Part shown: positions 24,493-32,951 of the stretch, one piece after another | Layout of the letters: each line of letters begins with the position of its first letter | Position numbering within the stretch: the first letter of the stretch is position 1 | Source of the DNA: Flavobacteriales bacterium | GTDB lineage: Bacteria; Bacteroidota; Bacteroidia; Flavobacteriales_E; Vicingaceae | Assembly: GCA_905339165.1 (NCBI GenBank) | Contig: CAJPFH010000107.1 | Location: 1 to 43,353 of the forward strand | Length of the DNA: 43,353 bases | Direction of reading: 5' to 3' | The notes under the pieces: generated by a model | Seen by the model: the letters and a program-made list of their open reading frames with translations, nothing else | Told to the model about the DNA's origin: nothing | Database searches by the model: none | Made by a program: the position numbers and the translations under genes

Positions 24493-25620
24493 ATGGATTT
24501 TATTTTGCCGGCTGCAGGTCTTGTGGTAATCGTTGTGTATTCTCTGTTTTTCCTAAAACTTGCATTGTTTTTTAAAAAAGAAACTAATCTTTCTTCCGGA
24601 AAAAGTACTATCGATTCGGCTACCGTTATAGTACCCTTCAGAAACGAAACAGAAAATATTTTACACTGTTTAAATGCCTTAAAAAAACAAAAATGCGATT
24701 CTTTTCGTTGGGAGGTTGTTCTGGTAAACGACCACTCGGAGGATGATTCTGTGCAAAAAATAAATCATTTTATTTCAGAAAATAATCTCGACTCTACCTA
24801 TCGGGTAGTATCACTTTCTGCCAATGAAAAAGGAAAAAAAACGGCATTAAAAAAAGCGATAATGTTGGCAAATGGAGAACTCATTATAACCACCGATGCT
24901 GATTGTGTATTTACGGAACAATGGTTAAACGAATTAGTAAAAGCATTTACCCCGAATACACATTTTGTGTTTGCTCCGGTTTTATATCAAAATGAAAAAA
25001 CTTTTTTCCATGTGTTTTTTTCATTAGAATTTTTAACCATGATGTGTGCCGGTATTGCAATGGCAAATTGCCAAAAACCGGTTTATTGTAATGCCGCAAA
25101 CATGGCCTTTAGAAAAGAAAGTTATTTAAAAATCGAAAATAAAATTACAGGTAATCAATCGGCCTCTGGCGATGATGTATTTACATTACACGCATTTGCT
25201 GTGCATTACCCCGAGGGAACAAAAGCATTGAAGATCGAAGAATCGGTGGTTTATACTAATATTCCGTGTACGCTAAAGGAAATATTACATCAGAGGTTAC
25301 GTTGGGCGTCAAAATCGGTATATTATAAGAATATTTCGGTTCATTACATGATGCTTTTAATAGGAGTAACTAATATTCTGCTTTTACTTATGCTTCTCTG
25401 GAGCATTTTTAACTATAAAAGAATAGGGCTTTGTCTAATCATTTTTGCAATTAAATGTGGTATTGACTATTGTTTTATATTTTTGGGGGCTAAACAAATG
25501 AAAAAAACCAAATTATTAAAGGTATTTTTACCCTCGTTTATTATATACCCGTTTTATTTATTTGTTTTATTGCTGTTAAATTTTGTAATGCCTGTGTATT
25601 GGAAAGGCAGAAAGATATAG
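24493..25620 (+). CDS. Membrane glycosyltransferase, family 2 (GT-A fold)
   Basis: A 375-aa inner-membrane glycosyltransferase. It has one N-terminal membrane segment (FILPAAGLVVIVVYSLFFL), a GT2 catalytic domain (TVIVPFRNETENILHCLNAL, then WEVVLVNDHSEDDS) at about residues 35-260, the metal-binding DxD in TTDADCVF, and an acceptor-side motif near QRLRWASKS, the (Q/R)xxRW signature. Three C-terminal membrane helices follow, between about residues 285 and 370. The pattern fits processive or surface-polysaccharide enzymes, but no polysaccharide operon lies here and the sugar donor cannot be told. It is followed after eight bases by the permease gene, which has a GTG start. Confidence 0.9.
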   Translation: MDFILPAAGLVVIVVYSLFFLKLALFFKKETNLSSGKSTIDSATVIVPFRNETENILHCLNALKKQKCDSFRWEVVLVNDHSEDDSVQKINHFISENNLDSTYRVVSLSANEKGKKTALKKAIMLANGELIITTDADCVFTEQWLNELVKAFTPNTHFVFAPVLYQNEKTFFHVFFSLEFLTMMCAGIAMANCQKPVYCNAANMAFRKESYLKIENKITGNQSASGDDVFTLHAFAVHYPEGTKALKIEESVVYTNIPCTLKEILHQRLRWASKSVYYKNISVHYMMLLIGVTNILLLLMLLWSIFNYKRIGLCLIIFAIKCGIDYCFIFLGAKQMKKTKLLKVFLPSFIIYPFYLFVLLLLNFVMPVYWKGRKI

Positions 25621-25628
25621 AGTAAAAA

Positions 25629-26864
25629 GTGGCTAAAAAAAATAAACTATATTCATTAAGAGCATTGGCATGGCAAAGGTTTAAAAGAAACAAACCGGCC
25701 ATGTTTTCGCTGCTTGTAATTATTTTAACTGTTATAGTGGCTCTGTTAGGACCCTTTATCAGACCCGATGCCACTCCAAAATCGAACGATCAGAATCTAG
25801 AAATCACACTGAAACAACCCGGATTTTCGCTGCAAATTCTGAAAATAAGAAAAAACAGCTTAAGCAAAGAAACCTCCTTTTTTAACCAATTAATTTGGGG
25901 TATCGAAAGCGAATACAGAACCTACCCTATTTACAGTTACAATTTTGAGGGAACCGATATTGTAGTAGAAAAATATACCGGAGATATGCCTAACAATGGC
26001 GAGGTTATCCGTTTTAATTTGGCCGATGTGGCATACCCTATTGATGCCACCAAACATGCCTTTATTGAAGGAAGCACCATTAATTTTTATTCTTTAGAGG
26101 GCAAACAATACAGCTTGGAAATAGAATCACTAAAAACCGAAGTGATAGAAAATAATATTGAAAATAGAAAATACTATTTAGGAACCGACCGCTATGGAAG
26201 AGATTTTTTAAGTCGTATTATGGCCGGAACCTGGATTTCCTTAACCGTAGGACTTATTTCTGTATTCATTTCCATTATTATAGGCGTTTTAATGGGTGCA
26301 CTGGCAGGGTATTTTAGGGGCTGGATAGATGATGTAATTATGTGGCTCATTAATGTAGTGTGGTCTATTCCCACACTTCTATTAATAATAGCCATTACAT
26401 TGGCCATTGGTAAAGATTTTTGGCAGGTATTTGTAGCTGTAGGTTTAACCATGTGGGTAGAAGTAGCCCGTGTAGTACGCGGGCAGGTGCTTAGTATTCG
26501 CGAAAAAGAATTTGTAGAAGCAGGCCATGCCCTGGGTTTTACCAATTACAGAATTATCTACAGACATATTCTCCCTAATGTAATGGGGCCTGTAGTGGTA
26601 ATTTCGGCAGCCAATTTTGCCGCAGCCATTTTAATTGAAGCAGGGCTTAGCTTTTTAGGTCTGGGGGCCCCCCCCCCCCAAGCTACATGGGGTAAAATAA
26701 TAAGCGAACATAGGGGATATATTTTTACCGGAAGTGGTACAGAATATTTAACTATTATTCCAGGAGTGGCTATTATGATTCTTGTGTTAGCCTTTATATT
26801 CATTGGCAACGGCCTTCGCGATTCGCTCGACTCTAAAACCCAAAAGGATTTTACCAGTCTTTAG
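25629..26864 (+). CDS. OppC/DppC-type ABC transporter permease, lone gene
   Basis: Inner-membrane permease of a peptide/nickel ABC transporter. The GTG start is supported by position (eight bases after the glycosyltransferase stop) and by the OppC-type N terminus. After TM1 (LLVIILTVIVALLGPFIRPD, about residues 30-50) comes a periplasmic segment of about 130 residues, longer than in E. coli OppC. The core has five further helices; the EAA loop for the ATPases is EAGHALGFTNYRIIYRHILP near residue 297, and the family motif LSFLGLGAPPPQATWG is near residues 341-356. In that motif a run of 12 C bases encodes three Pro. No OppB, ATPase or binding protein is adjacent, so partners are elsewhere. Confidence 0.93.
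   Translation: MAKKNKLYSLRALAWQRFKRNKPAMFSLLVIILTVIVALLGPFIRPDATPKSNDQNLEITLKQPGFSLQILKIRKNSLSKETSFFNQLIWGIESEYRTYPIYSYNFEGTDIVVEKYTGDMPNNGEVIRFNLADVAYPIDATKHAFIEGSTINFYSLEGKQYSLEIESLKTEVIENNIENRKYYLGTDRYGRDFLSRIMAGTWISLTVGLISVFISIIIGVLMGALAGYFRGWIDDVIMWLINVVWSIPTLLLIIAITLAIGKDFWQVFVAVGLTMWVEVARVVRGQVLSIREKEFVEAGHALGFTNYRIIYRHILPNVMGPVVVISAANFAAAILIEAGLSFLGLGAPPPQATWGKIISEHRGYIFTGSGTEYLTIIPGVAIMILVLAFIFIGNGLRDSLDSKTQKDFTSL
26668..26679 (+). repeat. 12-C homopolymer tract inside the permease gene
   Basis: Five G followed by twelve C interrupt an otherwise AT-rich sequence and are in frame (G-A-P-P-P-Q). Such a tract is prone to slipped-strand mispairing. See findings. Confidence 0.9.
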
Positions 26865-26866
26865 CA

Positions 26867-26898
26867 TTTGCACAATATCTTTTAAAACAATACTTTTG
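26867..26898 (+). promoter_or_regulatory. -33/-7 promoter of the pyrophosphatase gene
   Basis: TTTG at 26867-26870, a 20-base spacer, then TACTTTTG at 26891-26898: the best match in the window to the Bacteroidetes -33/-7 promoter. It ends 45 bases before the ATG at 26944. Confidence 0.65.
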
Positions 26899-26943
26899 CC
26901 GACTTTAAAACGCTAACTTTTAAAACTACAATTAATTACATTT

Positions 26944-29706
26944 ATGGAAAATCTTATTTATCTGCTGCCTATTTTCGGAGTTCTTGCCTTGGTGTACATG
27001 TTCTTTCTTTCTGTTTGGGTAAACAAACAAGATGTAGGGAATGAAAAAATGAAACAGATTTCTACTTATATCCGAGAAGGAGCAATGGCTTTTCTTAAAG
27101 CAGAATACCGTGTATTGGCCGTTTTTGTTGTCATTGCAGGAATATTATTGGGAATTGTTTCGGCTATAGTTCCTACTACACATTGGTTTATCGTAATTGC
27201 TTTTATAATTGGTGCTGTATTTTCTGCCATTGCAGGAAATATAGGTATGCGTATAGCTACAGCAGCCAATGTACGCACCACCCAAGCAGCACGTACCAGT
27301 TTACAAAATGCGTTGAATGTATCTTTTAAAGGAGGTACGGTAATGGGTTTGGGTGTTGCAGGCTTAGCCGTTTTTGGCTTGAGTGTATTGTTTGCTTTTT
27401 TAAGTTCGTGGTTTATTGTTGGTCAATCTGATTTTTATACGGAAATGACCATTGTACTCGAAGCCTTAGCCGGTTTTTCACTGGGAGCAGAATCCATCGC
27501 TCTCTTTGCTCGTGTAGGGGGTGGAATTTACACGAAAGCAGCCGATGTAGGAGCTGATTTAGTTGGAAAAGTAGAAGCCGGCATACCCGAAGATGATCCA
27601 AGAAATCCGGCTACTATTGCCGATAATGTTGGTGATAACGTAGGTGATGTAGCTGGTATGGGTGCCGATTTATTCGGATCTTATGTGGCCACCGTATTAG
27701 CTTCAATGGTGTTAGGCAACTACCTGATTAAAGATTTAAGCAATGCAGCCGGAGAGCAATTTACCGATCATTTTAACGGAATGGGACCTATTTTACTCCC
27801 AATACTTATTGCAGGCTTGGGAATCATTTTTTCTATTGTGGGTACTTTTTTTGTAAAAATTTCCGGAGCAAGCCCTACCGAAAACAATGTGCAGGCAGCC
27901 CTAAACAGAGGAAACTGGATTTCTATTGCATTAACCGCAATCGCTTCCTTTTTCGTTATAAAATGGATGTTGCCCGAAACATTAAACATGGTTTTCTTTG
28001 GTGAAGGAATTAAAGAAGTTTCATCACTTAGAGTATTTTTTGCAGTATTAGTAGGTCTTACAGTAGGAGGTTTTATTTCTTATTTTACCGAATACTATAC
28101 CGGACTAGGCAAAAAGCCTGTATTGGCCATCGTTCAGAAATCTTCTACCGGAGCAGGAACCAATATTATTGCCGGTTTAGCTACCGGAATGATTTCTACG
28201 TTTTATCCCATCTTATTATTTGCTTCGGCTATTTGGGGGGCTTATGCTTTTGCGGGTTTTTATGGTGTTGCCATAGCAGCATCGGCTATGATGGCCACTA
28301 CTGCCATGCAGCTTGCCATTGATGCTTTTGGCCCTATTGCCGATAACGCAGGTGGAATAGCTGAAATGAGTGAGCTTCCTAAAGAAGTACGTACAAAAAC
28401 CGATATTCTAGACTCTGTGGGCAACACCACTGCGGCCATTGGGAAAGGCTTTGCCATTGCCTCTGCAGCACTTACTGCATTAGCCTTGTTTGCAGCGTAT
28501 GTAACATTTACGGGAATAGATGGCATCAATATTTTTAAAGCACCTGTTTTAGCTTGTTTGTTTGTGGGGGGTATGGTGCCTGTGGTTTTCTCTGCATTGG
28601 CTATGAATTCTGTAGGAAAAGCAGCCATGGATATGGTAAAAGAAGTACGGAGGCAGTTTAAAGAAATACCCGGAATTATGGAAGGCTCCAGCAAGCCTGA
28701 GTATGGAAAATGTGTGGAAATTTCTACCAAAGCGGCCCTACGAGAAATGATGTTGCCGGGAGTACTAACCATAGCAATGCCTATTTTAATAGCCTTTTTG
28801 CCCATGTTGTTTGGTTATGAAAGTGCACAAGCGGCCGAGATGTTAGGCGGATACATGGCCGGAGTTACAGTTTCAGGTGTGTTGTGGGCTATATTTCAAA
28901 ATAATGCAGGGGGTGCTTGGGATAATGCCAAAAAATCTTTCGAAGCCGGTGTAATGATTGATGGCCAAATGACCTATAAAGGCTCCGATGCACATAAGGC
29001 AGCTGTAACGGGTGATACTGTTGGAGACCCCTTTAAAGATACTTCGGGCCCTTCTATGAACATTTTAATTAAACTCACTTGCCTGGTTGGGCTTGTTATA
29101 GCTCCCATTTTGGGAGGGCATACATCAGAAAACAAAGAAACGCCTCTTAATGAAATCAAAATAGAAGAAGCAAAAAGCGAATTCGATGGTGTGTATTCTA
29201 TTAATGCGTCAGCATCAGCATTAAATTGGTCGGGAAAAAGTTTTAAAGGAGAACATGTAGGCACAGTAAAATTAACTTCAGGAGGTTTTGAAGTGGCCAA
29301 TGGACAGATTGTGTCGGGAGAGGTTTTGGTAGATATGAAATCTATGGTATGCACCGATATTACAGATGCAAAAGATAATGCAGACTTTATCGAACATATG
29401 GCTTCTGATGATTTTTTTTCTACCGAAAAATTTCCTGTGGCTTCGCTTTCTATTTTAAGTTCAGATAAAAAAGAAAACAATGCCTATTCTTGCAAAGGCA
29501 ATTTAACCATTAAAGAGATTACTAAAACCATAGATTTTGATTTAATCCTTACCTCCGAAGGAAACAACGTAAAAGCAATAGCCAAATTAGAGATAGATAG
29601 AACGTTGTTTGATATTAAATACAAATCGAAAAAATTTGGAGCGTTAGCCGACAATTTTATTTATGATAACTTTACCATTGAAGCGAATTTAATGGCCGGA
29701 AAATAG
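26944..29706 (+). CDS. hppA: Membrane pyrophosphatase (ion pump) fused to a YceI-like domain
   Basis: A 920-aa protein in one frame. Residues 1 to about 722 are a membrane-integral pyrophosphatase with many helices that couples PPi hydrolysis to H+ or Na+ export. It shows [20 protein letters not shown] (201-220), [17 protein letters not shown] (227-243), [10 protein letters not shown] (462-471), [10 protein letters not shown] (493-502) and [14 protein letters not shown] (690-703). The Ala after GNTT points to the K+-dependent subclass; many of these pump Na+, which is inference here. After a charged linker (723-745), residues 746-920 resemble YceI, the lipocalin-like periplasmic polyisoprenoid-binding fold ([20 protein letters not shown], then [15 protein letters not shown], then [16 protein letters not shown]). 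If both ends of the pump are outside the cytoplasm, as known for TmPPase, the YceI domain is periplasmic. Confidence 0.93.
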   Translation: MENLIYLLPIFGVLALVYMFFLSVWVNKQDVGNEKMKQISTYIREGAMAFLKAEYRVLAVFVVIAGILLGIVSAIVPTTHWFIVIAFIIGAVFSAIAGNIGMRIATAANVRTTQAARTSLQNALNVSFKGGTVMGLGVAGLAVFGLSVLFAFLSSWFIVGQSDFYTEMTIVLEALAGFSLGAESIALFARVGGGIYTKAADVGADLVGKVEAGIPEDDPRNPATIADNVGDNVGDVAGMGADLFGSYVATVLASMVLGNYLIKDLSNAAGEQFTDHFNGMGPILLPILIAGLGIIFSIVGTFFVKISGASPTENNVQAALNRGNWISIALTAIASFFVIKWMLPETLNMVFFGEGIKEVSSLRVFFAVLVGLTVGGFISYFTEYYTGLGKKPVLAIVQKSSTGAGTNIIAGLATGMISTFYPILLFASAIWGAYAFAGFYGVAIAASAMMATTAMQLAIDAFGPIADNAGGIAEMSELPKEVRTKTDILDSVGNTTAAIGKGFAIASAALTALALFAAYVTFTGIDGINIFKAPVLACLFVGGMVPVVFSALAMNSVGKAAMDMVKEVRRQFKEIPGIMEGSSKPEYGKCVEISTKAALREMMLPGVLTIAMPILIAFLPMLFGYESAQAAEMLGGYMAGVTVSGVLWAIFQNNAGGAWDNAKKSFEAGVMIDGQMTYKGSDAHKAAVTGDTVGDPFKDTSGPSMNILIKLTCLVGLVIAPILGGHTSENKETPLNEIKIEEAKSEFDGVYSINASASALNWSGKSFKGEHVGTVKLTSGGFEVANGQIVSGEVLVDMKSMVCTDITDAKDNADFIEHMASDDFFSTEKFPVASLSILSSDKKENNAYSCKGNLTIKEITKTIDFDLILTSEGNNVKAIAKLEIDRTLFDIKYKSKKFGALADNFIYDNFTIEANLMAGK

Positions 29707-29713
29707 TTTTCTA

Positions 29714-29899
29714 TTACTTAAGCAGGCGGGTAAAAAATAAATAAAGCAAAACCACAACTACAATTACGGCAAGCACTTTTAGCGAGTCTTTTCCGTACCC
29801 CTGCTGATTTTTGGCATCTTTACGATAAGCAAAAACCATTAAAAGAATAAAACCTGCCACTAAAATTAAGGTGAAAATAATGCGACCTGTGGTAAACAT
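29714..29899 (-). CDS. Small two-helix membrane protein
   Basis: A 61-aa protein with two predicted membrane helices (IIFTLILVAGFILLMVFAY, residues 8-26, and VLAVIVVVVLLYLFFTRLL, residues 42-60) joined by a basic loop (RKDAKNQQGYGKDS). I do not recognise a family. It is considered real because the hydrophobic pattern is clean, the ATG is four bases after the stop of the upstream secreted-protein gene on the same strand, and the frame fills the gap up to the hppA stop eight bases away. It could be a small membrane protein that aids a neighbouring complex; no function is claimed. Confidence 0.6.
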   Translation of the reverse strand: MFTTGRIIFTLILVAGFILLMVFAYRKDAKNQQGYGKDSLKVLAVIVVVVLLYLFFTRLLK

Positions 29900-29903
29900 A
29901 GCC

Positions 29904-30329
29904 TTAGCCGGCTTTAGATGAAATTATCTTCCAGTCTCCATTATCTTTTTCAAAAACCACTTTAATATTTATCGGATTGTGTTTTCTGAAAGTGCCTATT
30001 ACTTCTGCTTTGGAATCGTCTAGTTTAAAAATTTTAAGTTGAAAATAACTATCTAAATTCCCCTTGTATATTTTACTTAAAGTTTCAATCTCTTCGGGGG
30101 TAAGTAATTTTACTCTTTTGTTAAACTTAAAAAGAATTAAATTATCAGGAATATTTTCATCGTTAATTAAAATAATAGGAGTGTATCCGCTTACTTCTTC
30201 CTCAGAGTAATGTGCTTTTAGGGCACTTAAATCAATGGTTTTTTGCAGCAGAATATTTACATCTTTAGCCGTTTGTGTGTACGCAAATGCCACCAAATGG
30301 ATAAGTGTTAAAAACAGTATATTCCTCAT
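29904..30329 (-). CDS. Secreted protein of unknown function (141 aa)
   Basis: A 141-aa protein with a short signal peptide (MRNILFLTLIHLVAFAYTQ). The rest is a mixed, Lys/Glu-rich sequence ending VVFEKDNGDWKIISSKAG, the kind of W-K-I-I end seen in NTF2-like or DUF4878-type periplasmic domains, though the family is not certain. No lipobox. It has its own exact -7 box upstream (30347-30354) and shares a transcript with the two-helix protein, four bases downstream. The role is unknown. Confidence 0.7.
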   Translation of the reverse strand: MRNILFLTLIHLVAFAYTQTAKDVNILLQKTIDLSALKAHYSEEEVSGYTPIILINDENIPDNLILFKFNKRVKLLTPEEIETLSKIYKGNLDSYFQLKIFKLDDSKAEVIGTFRKHNPINIKVVFEKDNGDWKIISSKAG

Positions 30330-30346
30330 AATGTAATTATTGCAAA

Positions 30347-30354
30347 CAAATATA
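30347..30354 (-). promoter_or_regulatory. -7 promoter box for the 141-aa secreted protein gene
   Basis: Minus-strand TATATTTG, exact TAnnTTTG match, 17 bases before the ATG at 30329. Confidence 0.4.
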
Positions 30355-30397
30355 CTAAAAATTATGCCGAATAGTAGAGTTTACGATTCATATTTAT

Positions 30398-30982
30398 TTA
30401 CAACCTCATTTTTATGTTTTCTGTAAAAGCAATTAATTCCGGAAAAAAATCAAAAAAATGTTGTTGATACTCATCGTAATTTTCCAAGAGAGTTAGCGGT
30501 GCTTCATGCATATTATTAGAATAGTTTGTTCGCTTACTAATGCCCTTTAATGCCTTGGAAATTCCTTCGTGCTGTGCATAATTGTATAGCCAATTGTTTT
30601 TTACCATATAGGTGTATGTAATTTGGGCATTTAACGGAAGCAATAGAATGTTTTTTCCGAGTGTTCTATAGATAGAGTGGCTGTATGATTTTAATGGAAC
30701 AGCAGAATATTTTTCCCAGTTCGAAGCTAAAAAATGGTCGTAAATAATATCGGAAATTACCGGAGAAAATTTACCGTGTTTAATGCGTAAACTTTCTTTT
30801 GTTTTCATTACAATGGCGTGTTTATCGGTAAACTCATCAATCTGTCGGTGCAACAGAATTCCTTTTTGAATATCTTTTGGAAAATGTTCAAATTGTTTTC
30901 CTTTTACCGAATCGGCAATAAAATTGCCTACAATTAATGCTTCGTTGAAATTACTTAAATAAAAATGGGCTAAAAAATTCAT
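30398..30982 (-). CDS. AcpH-like acyl carrier protein phosphodiesterase (DUF479)
   Basis: A 194-aa cytosolic protein of the ACP phosphodiesterase family, which in E. coli removes the 4'-phosphopantetheine arm from holo-ACP. Conserved features of the family, related to HD-domain hydrolases, are MNFLAHFYLSNFNEALIVGN at the N terminus, GNFIADSVKGKQFEHFP, LLHRQIDEFTDKHA and SDIIYDHFLASNWEKYS, with His and Asp residues as likely metal ligands. The length matches the family. It is close to a possible weak -7 (minus-strand GTAATTTG) before the ATG at 30982. It diverges from the M61 peptidase. Confidence 0.88.
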   Translation of the reverse strand: MNFLAHFYLSNFNEALIVGNFIADSVKGKQFEHFPKDIQKGILLHRQIDEFTDKHAIVMKTKESLRIKHGKFSPVISDIIYDHFLASNWEKYSAVPLKSYSHSIYRTLGKNILLLPLNAQITYTYMVKNNWLYNYAQHEGISKALKGISKRTNYSNNMHEAPLTLLENYDEYQQHFFDFFPELIAFTENIKMRL

Positions 30983-31072
30983 TATTCCAAATTACGGATT
31001 TTGTTGTAAATCCTTTAATAAGGATATTTTACCGTCAATGTAAATTTATAGGTAATTGCGTTTACATTCTGT

Positions 31073-31080
31073 TATATTTG
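31073..31080 (+). promoter_or_regulatory. -7 promoter box for the M61 peptidase gene
   Basis: TATATTTG, exact TAnnTTTG match, ending 18 bases before the ATG at 31099; a TTG at 31056 is only 14 bases upstream. Confidence 0.4.
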
Positions 31081-31098
31081 TGGTATTAAACTCGTTGT

Positions 31099-32943
31099 AT
31101 GAAAAATGTTGTATTATTTTTAGGGTGTTTAGTCTCGCAAATGCTGTTGGCACAACAAACTCCTGTTTATAAGTATAGCTTAAATTTAGAAGAGGTGTTA
31201 GAGGATAAATTAGAGATAACCTTATTGACTCCAAAAATAGAAAACAAAAAAGAGATTTTTTTTCGTTTTCCTAAAATAGTGCCGGGCACCTATGATGTAT
31301 ATAATTTTGGACAATATATATCAAATCTAAAGGCATTTGATAAAAGCGGAAATCAAATTGCCGCTACCCGTACCGACCAAAATTCATGGAGCATTTCGAA
31401 TGCCGAAAACCTTTATTCCATTACTTATATGGTTGATGATACATGGGATGCGAAAGAGGTAGACGAATTTGTTTTTGAACCCGGAGGAACCAATATTGAA
31501 GAAGGAAAAAATGTAGTAATCAATACGCACGGATTTTTTGGTTATTTTGAGGGATTAACAGATTGGCCTTTCGAAATTTCAGTTACACGTTCCCCCTCTT
31601 TTTATGGTTCTACAGGTATTTTAAAAATGATTTCAACACCTCATTCCGATGTTTTTTATGTTAGCAATTACAACGAGTTGGTAGATTCTCCTATTATGTA
31701 TTGCGAACCCGATACCACTTTTGTAAATGTGGGAAATACCAAAGTATTAATTTCTGTGTATTCAACCGGTAAAAAGGCCGATTCTAAAATTATTGCCGAA
31801 AATATTAAAACCACTTTAGATGCTCAACGAAAATATTTAGGAGGAACCCTTCCTGTAGAGAAATATGCATTTATTATTTATCTGTATTCAGGAATGAGCC
31901 AATCGGGTGCGGCAGGAGCTTTAGAACATTCCAATTCTTCCTTTTATTACCTGCCCGAAATGGAACCTAGGCAGTTGGCAAAAACCGTAACCGATGTGGC
32001 AGCCCACGAGTTTTTTCACATTGTAACGCCATTAACCGTTCATTCCGAAGAAATACGGTATTTCGATTTCAATAAACCTAAAATGTCTAAGCATTTATGG
32101 CTTTACGAGGGAGTTACCGAATATTTTGCCGGACATATGCAGGTGTACGAAAAATTAATTTCTCCGGAAGAATATCTCTTAGAAATTCAATCGAAAATTA
32201 AAGGAGCCGAAAATTACAGCGAAAAAATTTCGTTTACCGAACTTAGCTTGGGAGCCCTCGATAAACACAAAGACCAATATCCGAACGTATACCAAAAAGG
32301 GGCATTGATTGGAATGTGTTTAGATGTGCTGCTTCGTGATTTGTCTAATGGAGAAACAGGCGTAAAGGATGTGATGGCCAAATTATCTGAAAAATTTGGA
32401 AAAGATAAAGCCTTTAAAGACGATGAGTTATTTAATATAATTGGTAAAGTTACCTTTCCGGAAATAAAAGAGTTTTTAGAAAAACATGTAGAAAAAAACA
32501 ATCCGCTGCCCATACAAGAAATGTTTGCTAAGGCCGGAATAGATTATATCAGCGAGGCAACAGTTAAAGAACCTTCGTTAGGTGGAGCTGCTTTTGGATT
32601 TAATTACGAAACAAACCTCCTGGTAGTAATGGATATAAGCAACCTCGATGCAATGGGTAAAAAATTAAAACTAAAAAATGGAGACGAAATCATCAGCATC
32701 AACAACATCGCTCTATTACCCGAAAATATTGAAAAAGAAATAAACGCGTACAAAAAGAAAACAAAAGAAGGGCAGAAAGTAACTTTTGTGGTAGCCAGAA
32801 AATATGGAGATAAAACAGTAAGCAAAAAATTAACGGCAAAAGCCATTTTTGTAGAACAAAAAATAAAGCACGTATTAAGTTTTAACGATAAGGCCAGCCC
32901 TAAACAGTTAACCACTCGCAACACTTGGCTAAATATAAAATAG
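31099..32943 (+). CDS. M61-family metallopeptidase with PDZ domain
   Basis: Exported zinc peptidase of family M61 (glycyl aminopeptidase type), 614 aa. A signal peptide ends QMLLAQ (about residue 19). The N-terminal M61 beta domain runs to about residue 200. The zinc site is HEFFH at 303-307 (His303, Glu304, His307) in AAHEFFHIVTPLTVHSEEI, and the third ligand is the Glu of WLYEGVTEYFA at about residue 337. Residues 520-600 resemble a PDZ domain (NLLVVMDISNLDAMGKKLKL, then GDEIISINNIAL, then GQKVTFVVARKYGDK), as in other M61 enzymes. It begins a run with the LytS/LytTR pair (nine-base gap), so a signalling link is possible but unproven. Confidence 0.93.
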   Translation: MKNVVLFLGCLVSQMLLAQQTPVYKYSLNLEEVLEDKLEITLLTPKIENKKEIFFRFPKIVPGTYDVYNFGQYISNLKAFDKSGNQIAATRTDQNSWSISNAENLYSITYMVDDTWDAKEVDEFVFEPGGTNIEEGKNVVINTHGFFGYFEGLTDWPFEISVTRSPSFYGSTGILKMISTPHSDVFYVSNYNELVDSPIMYCEPDTTFVNVGNTKVLISVYSTGKKADSKIIAENIKTTLDAQRKYLGGTLPVEKYAFIIYLYSGMSQSGAAGALEHSNSSFYYLPEMEPRQLAKTVTDVAAHEFFHIVTPLTVHSEEIRYFDFNKPKMSKHLWLYEGVTEYFAGHMQVYEKLISPEEYLLEIQSKIKGAENYSEKISFTELSLGALDKHKDQYPNVYQKGALIGMCLDVLLRDLSNGETGVKDVMAKLSEKFGKDKAFKDDELFNIIGKVTFPEIKEFLEKHVEKNNPLPIQEMFAKAGIDYISEATVKEPSLGGAAFGFNYETNLLVVMDISNLDAMGKKLKLKNGDEIISINNIALLPENIEKEINAYKKKTKEGQKVTFVVARKYGDKTVSKKLTAKAIFVEQKIKHVLSFNDKASPKQLTTRNTWLNIK

Positions 32944-32951
32944 CACCCTAA

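Noticed and set aside
28260-28805. A 181-residue minus-strand frame inside the pyrophosphatase gene
   Set aside because: It overlaps conserved catalytic coding sequence on the other strand and has no start context or recognisable domain.
26944-29706. Two separate genes (pyrophosphatase and YceI) rather than a fusion
   Set aside because: The frame is open through the junction near 29110-29190 with no stop and no new promoter or start context.
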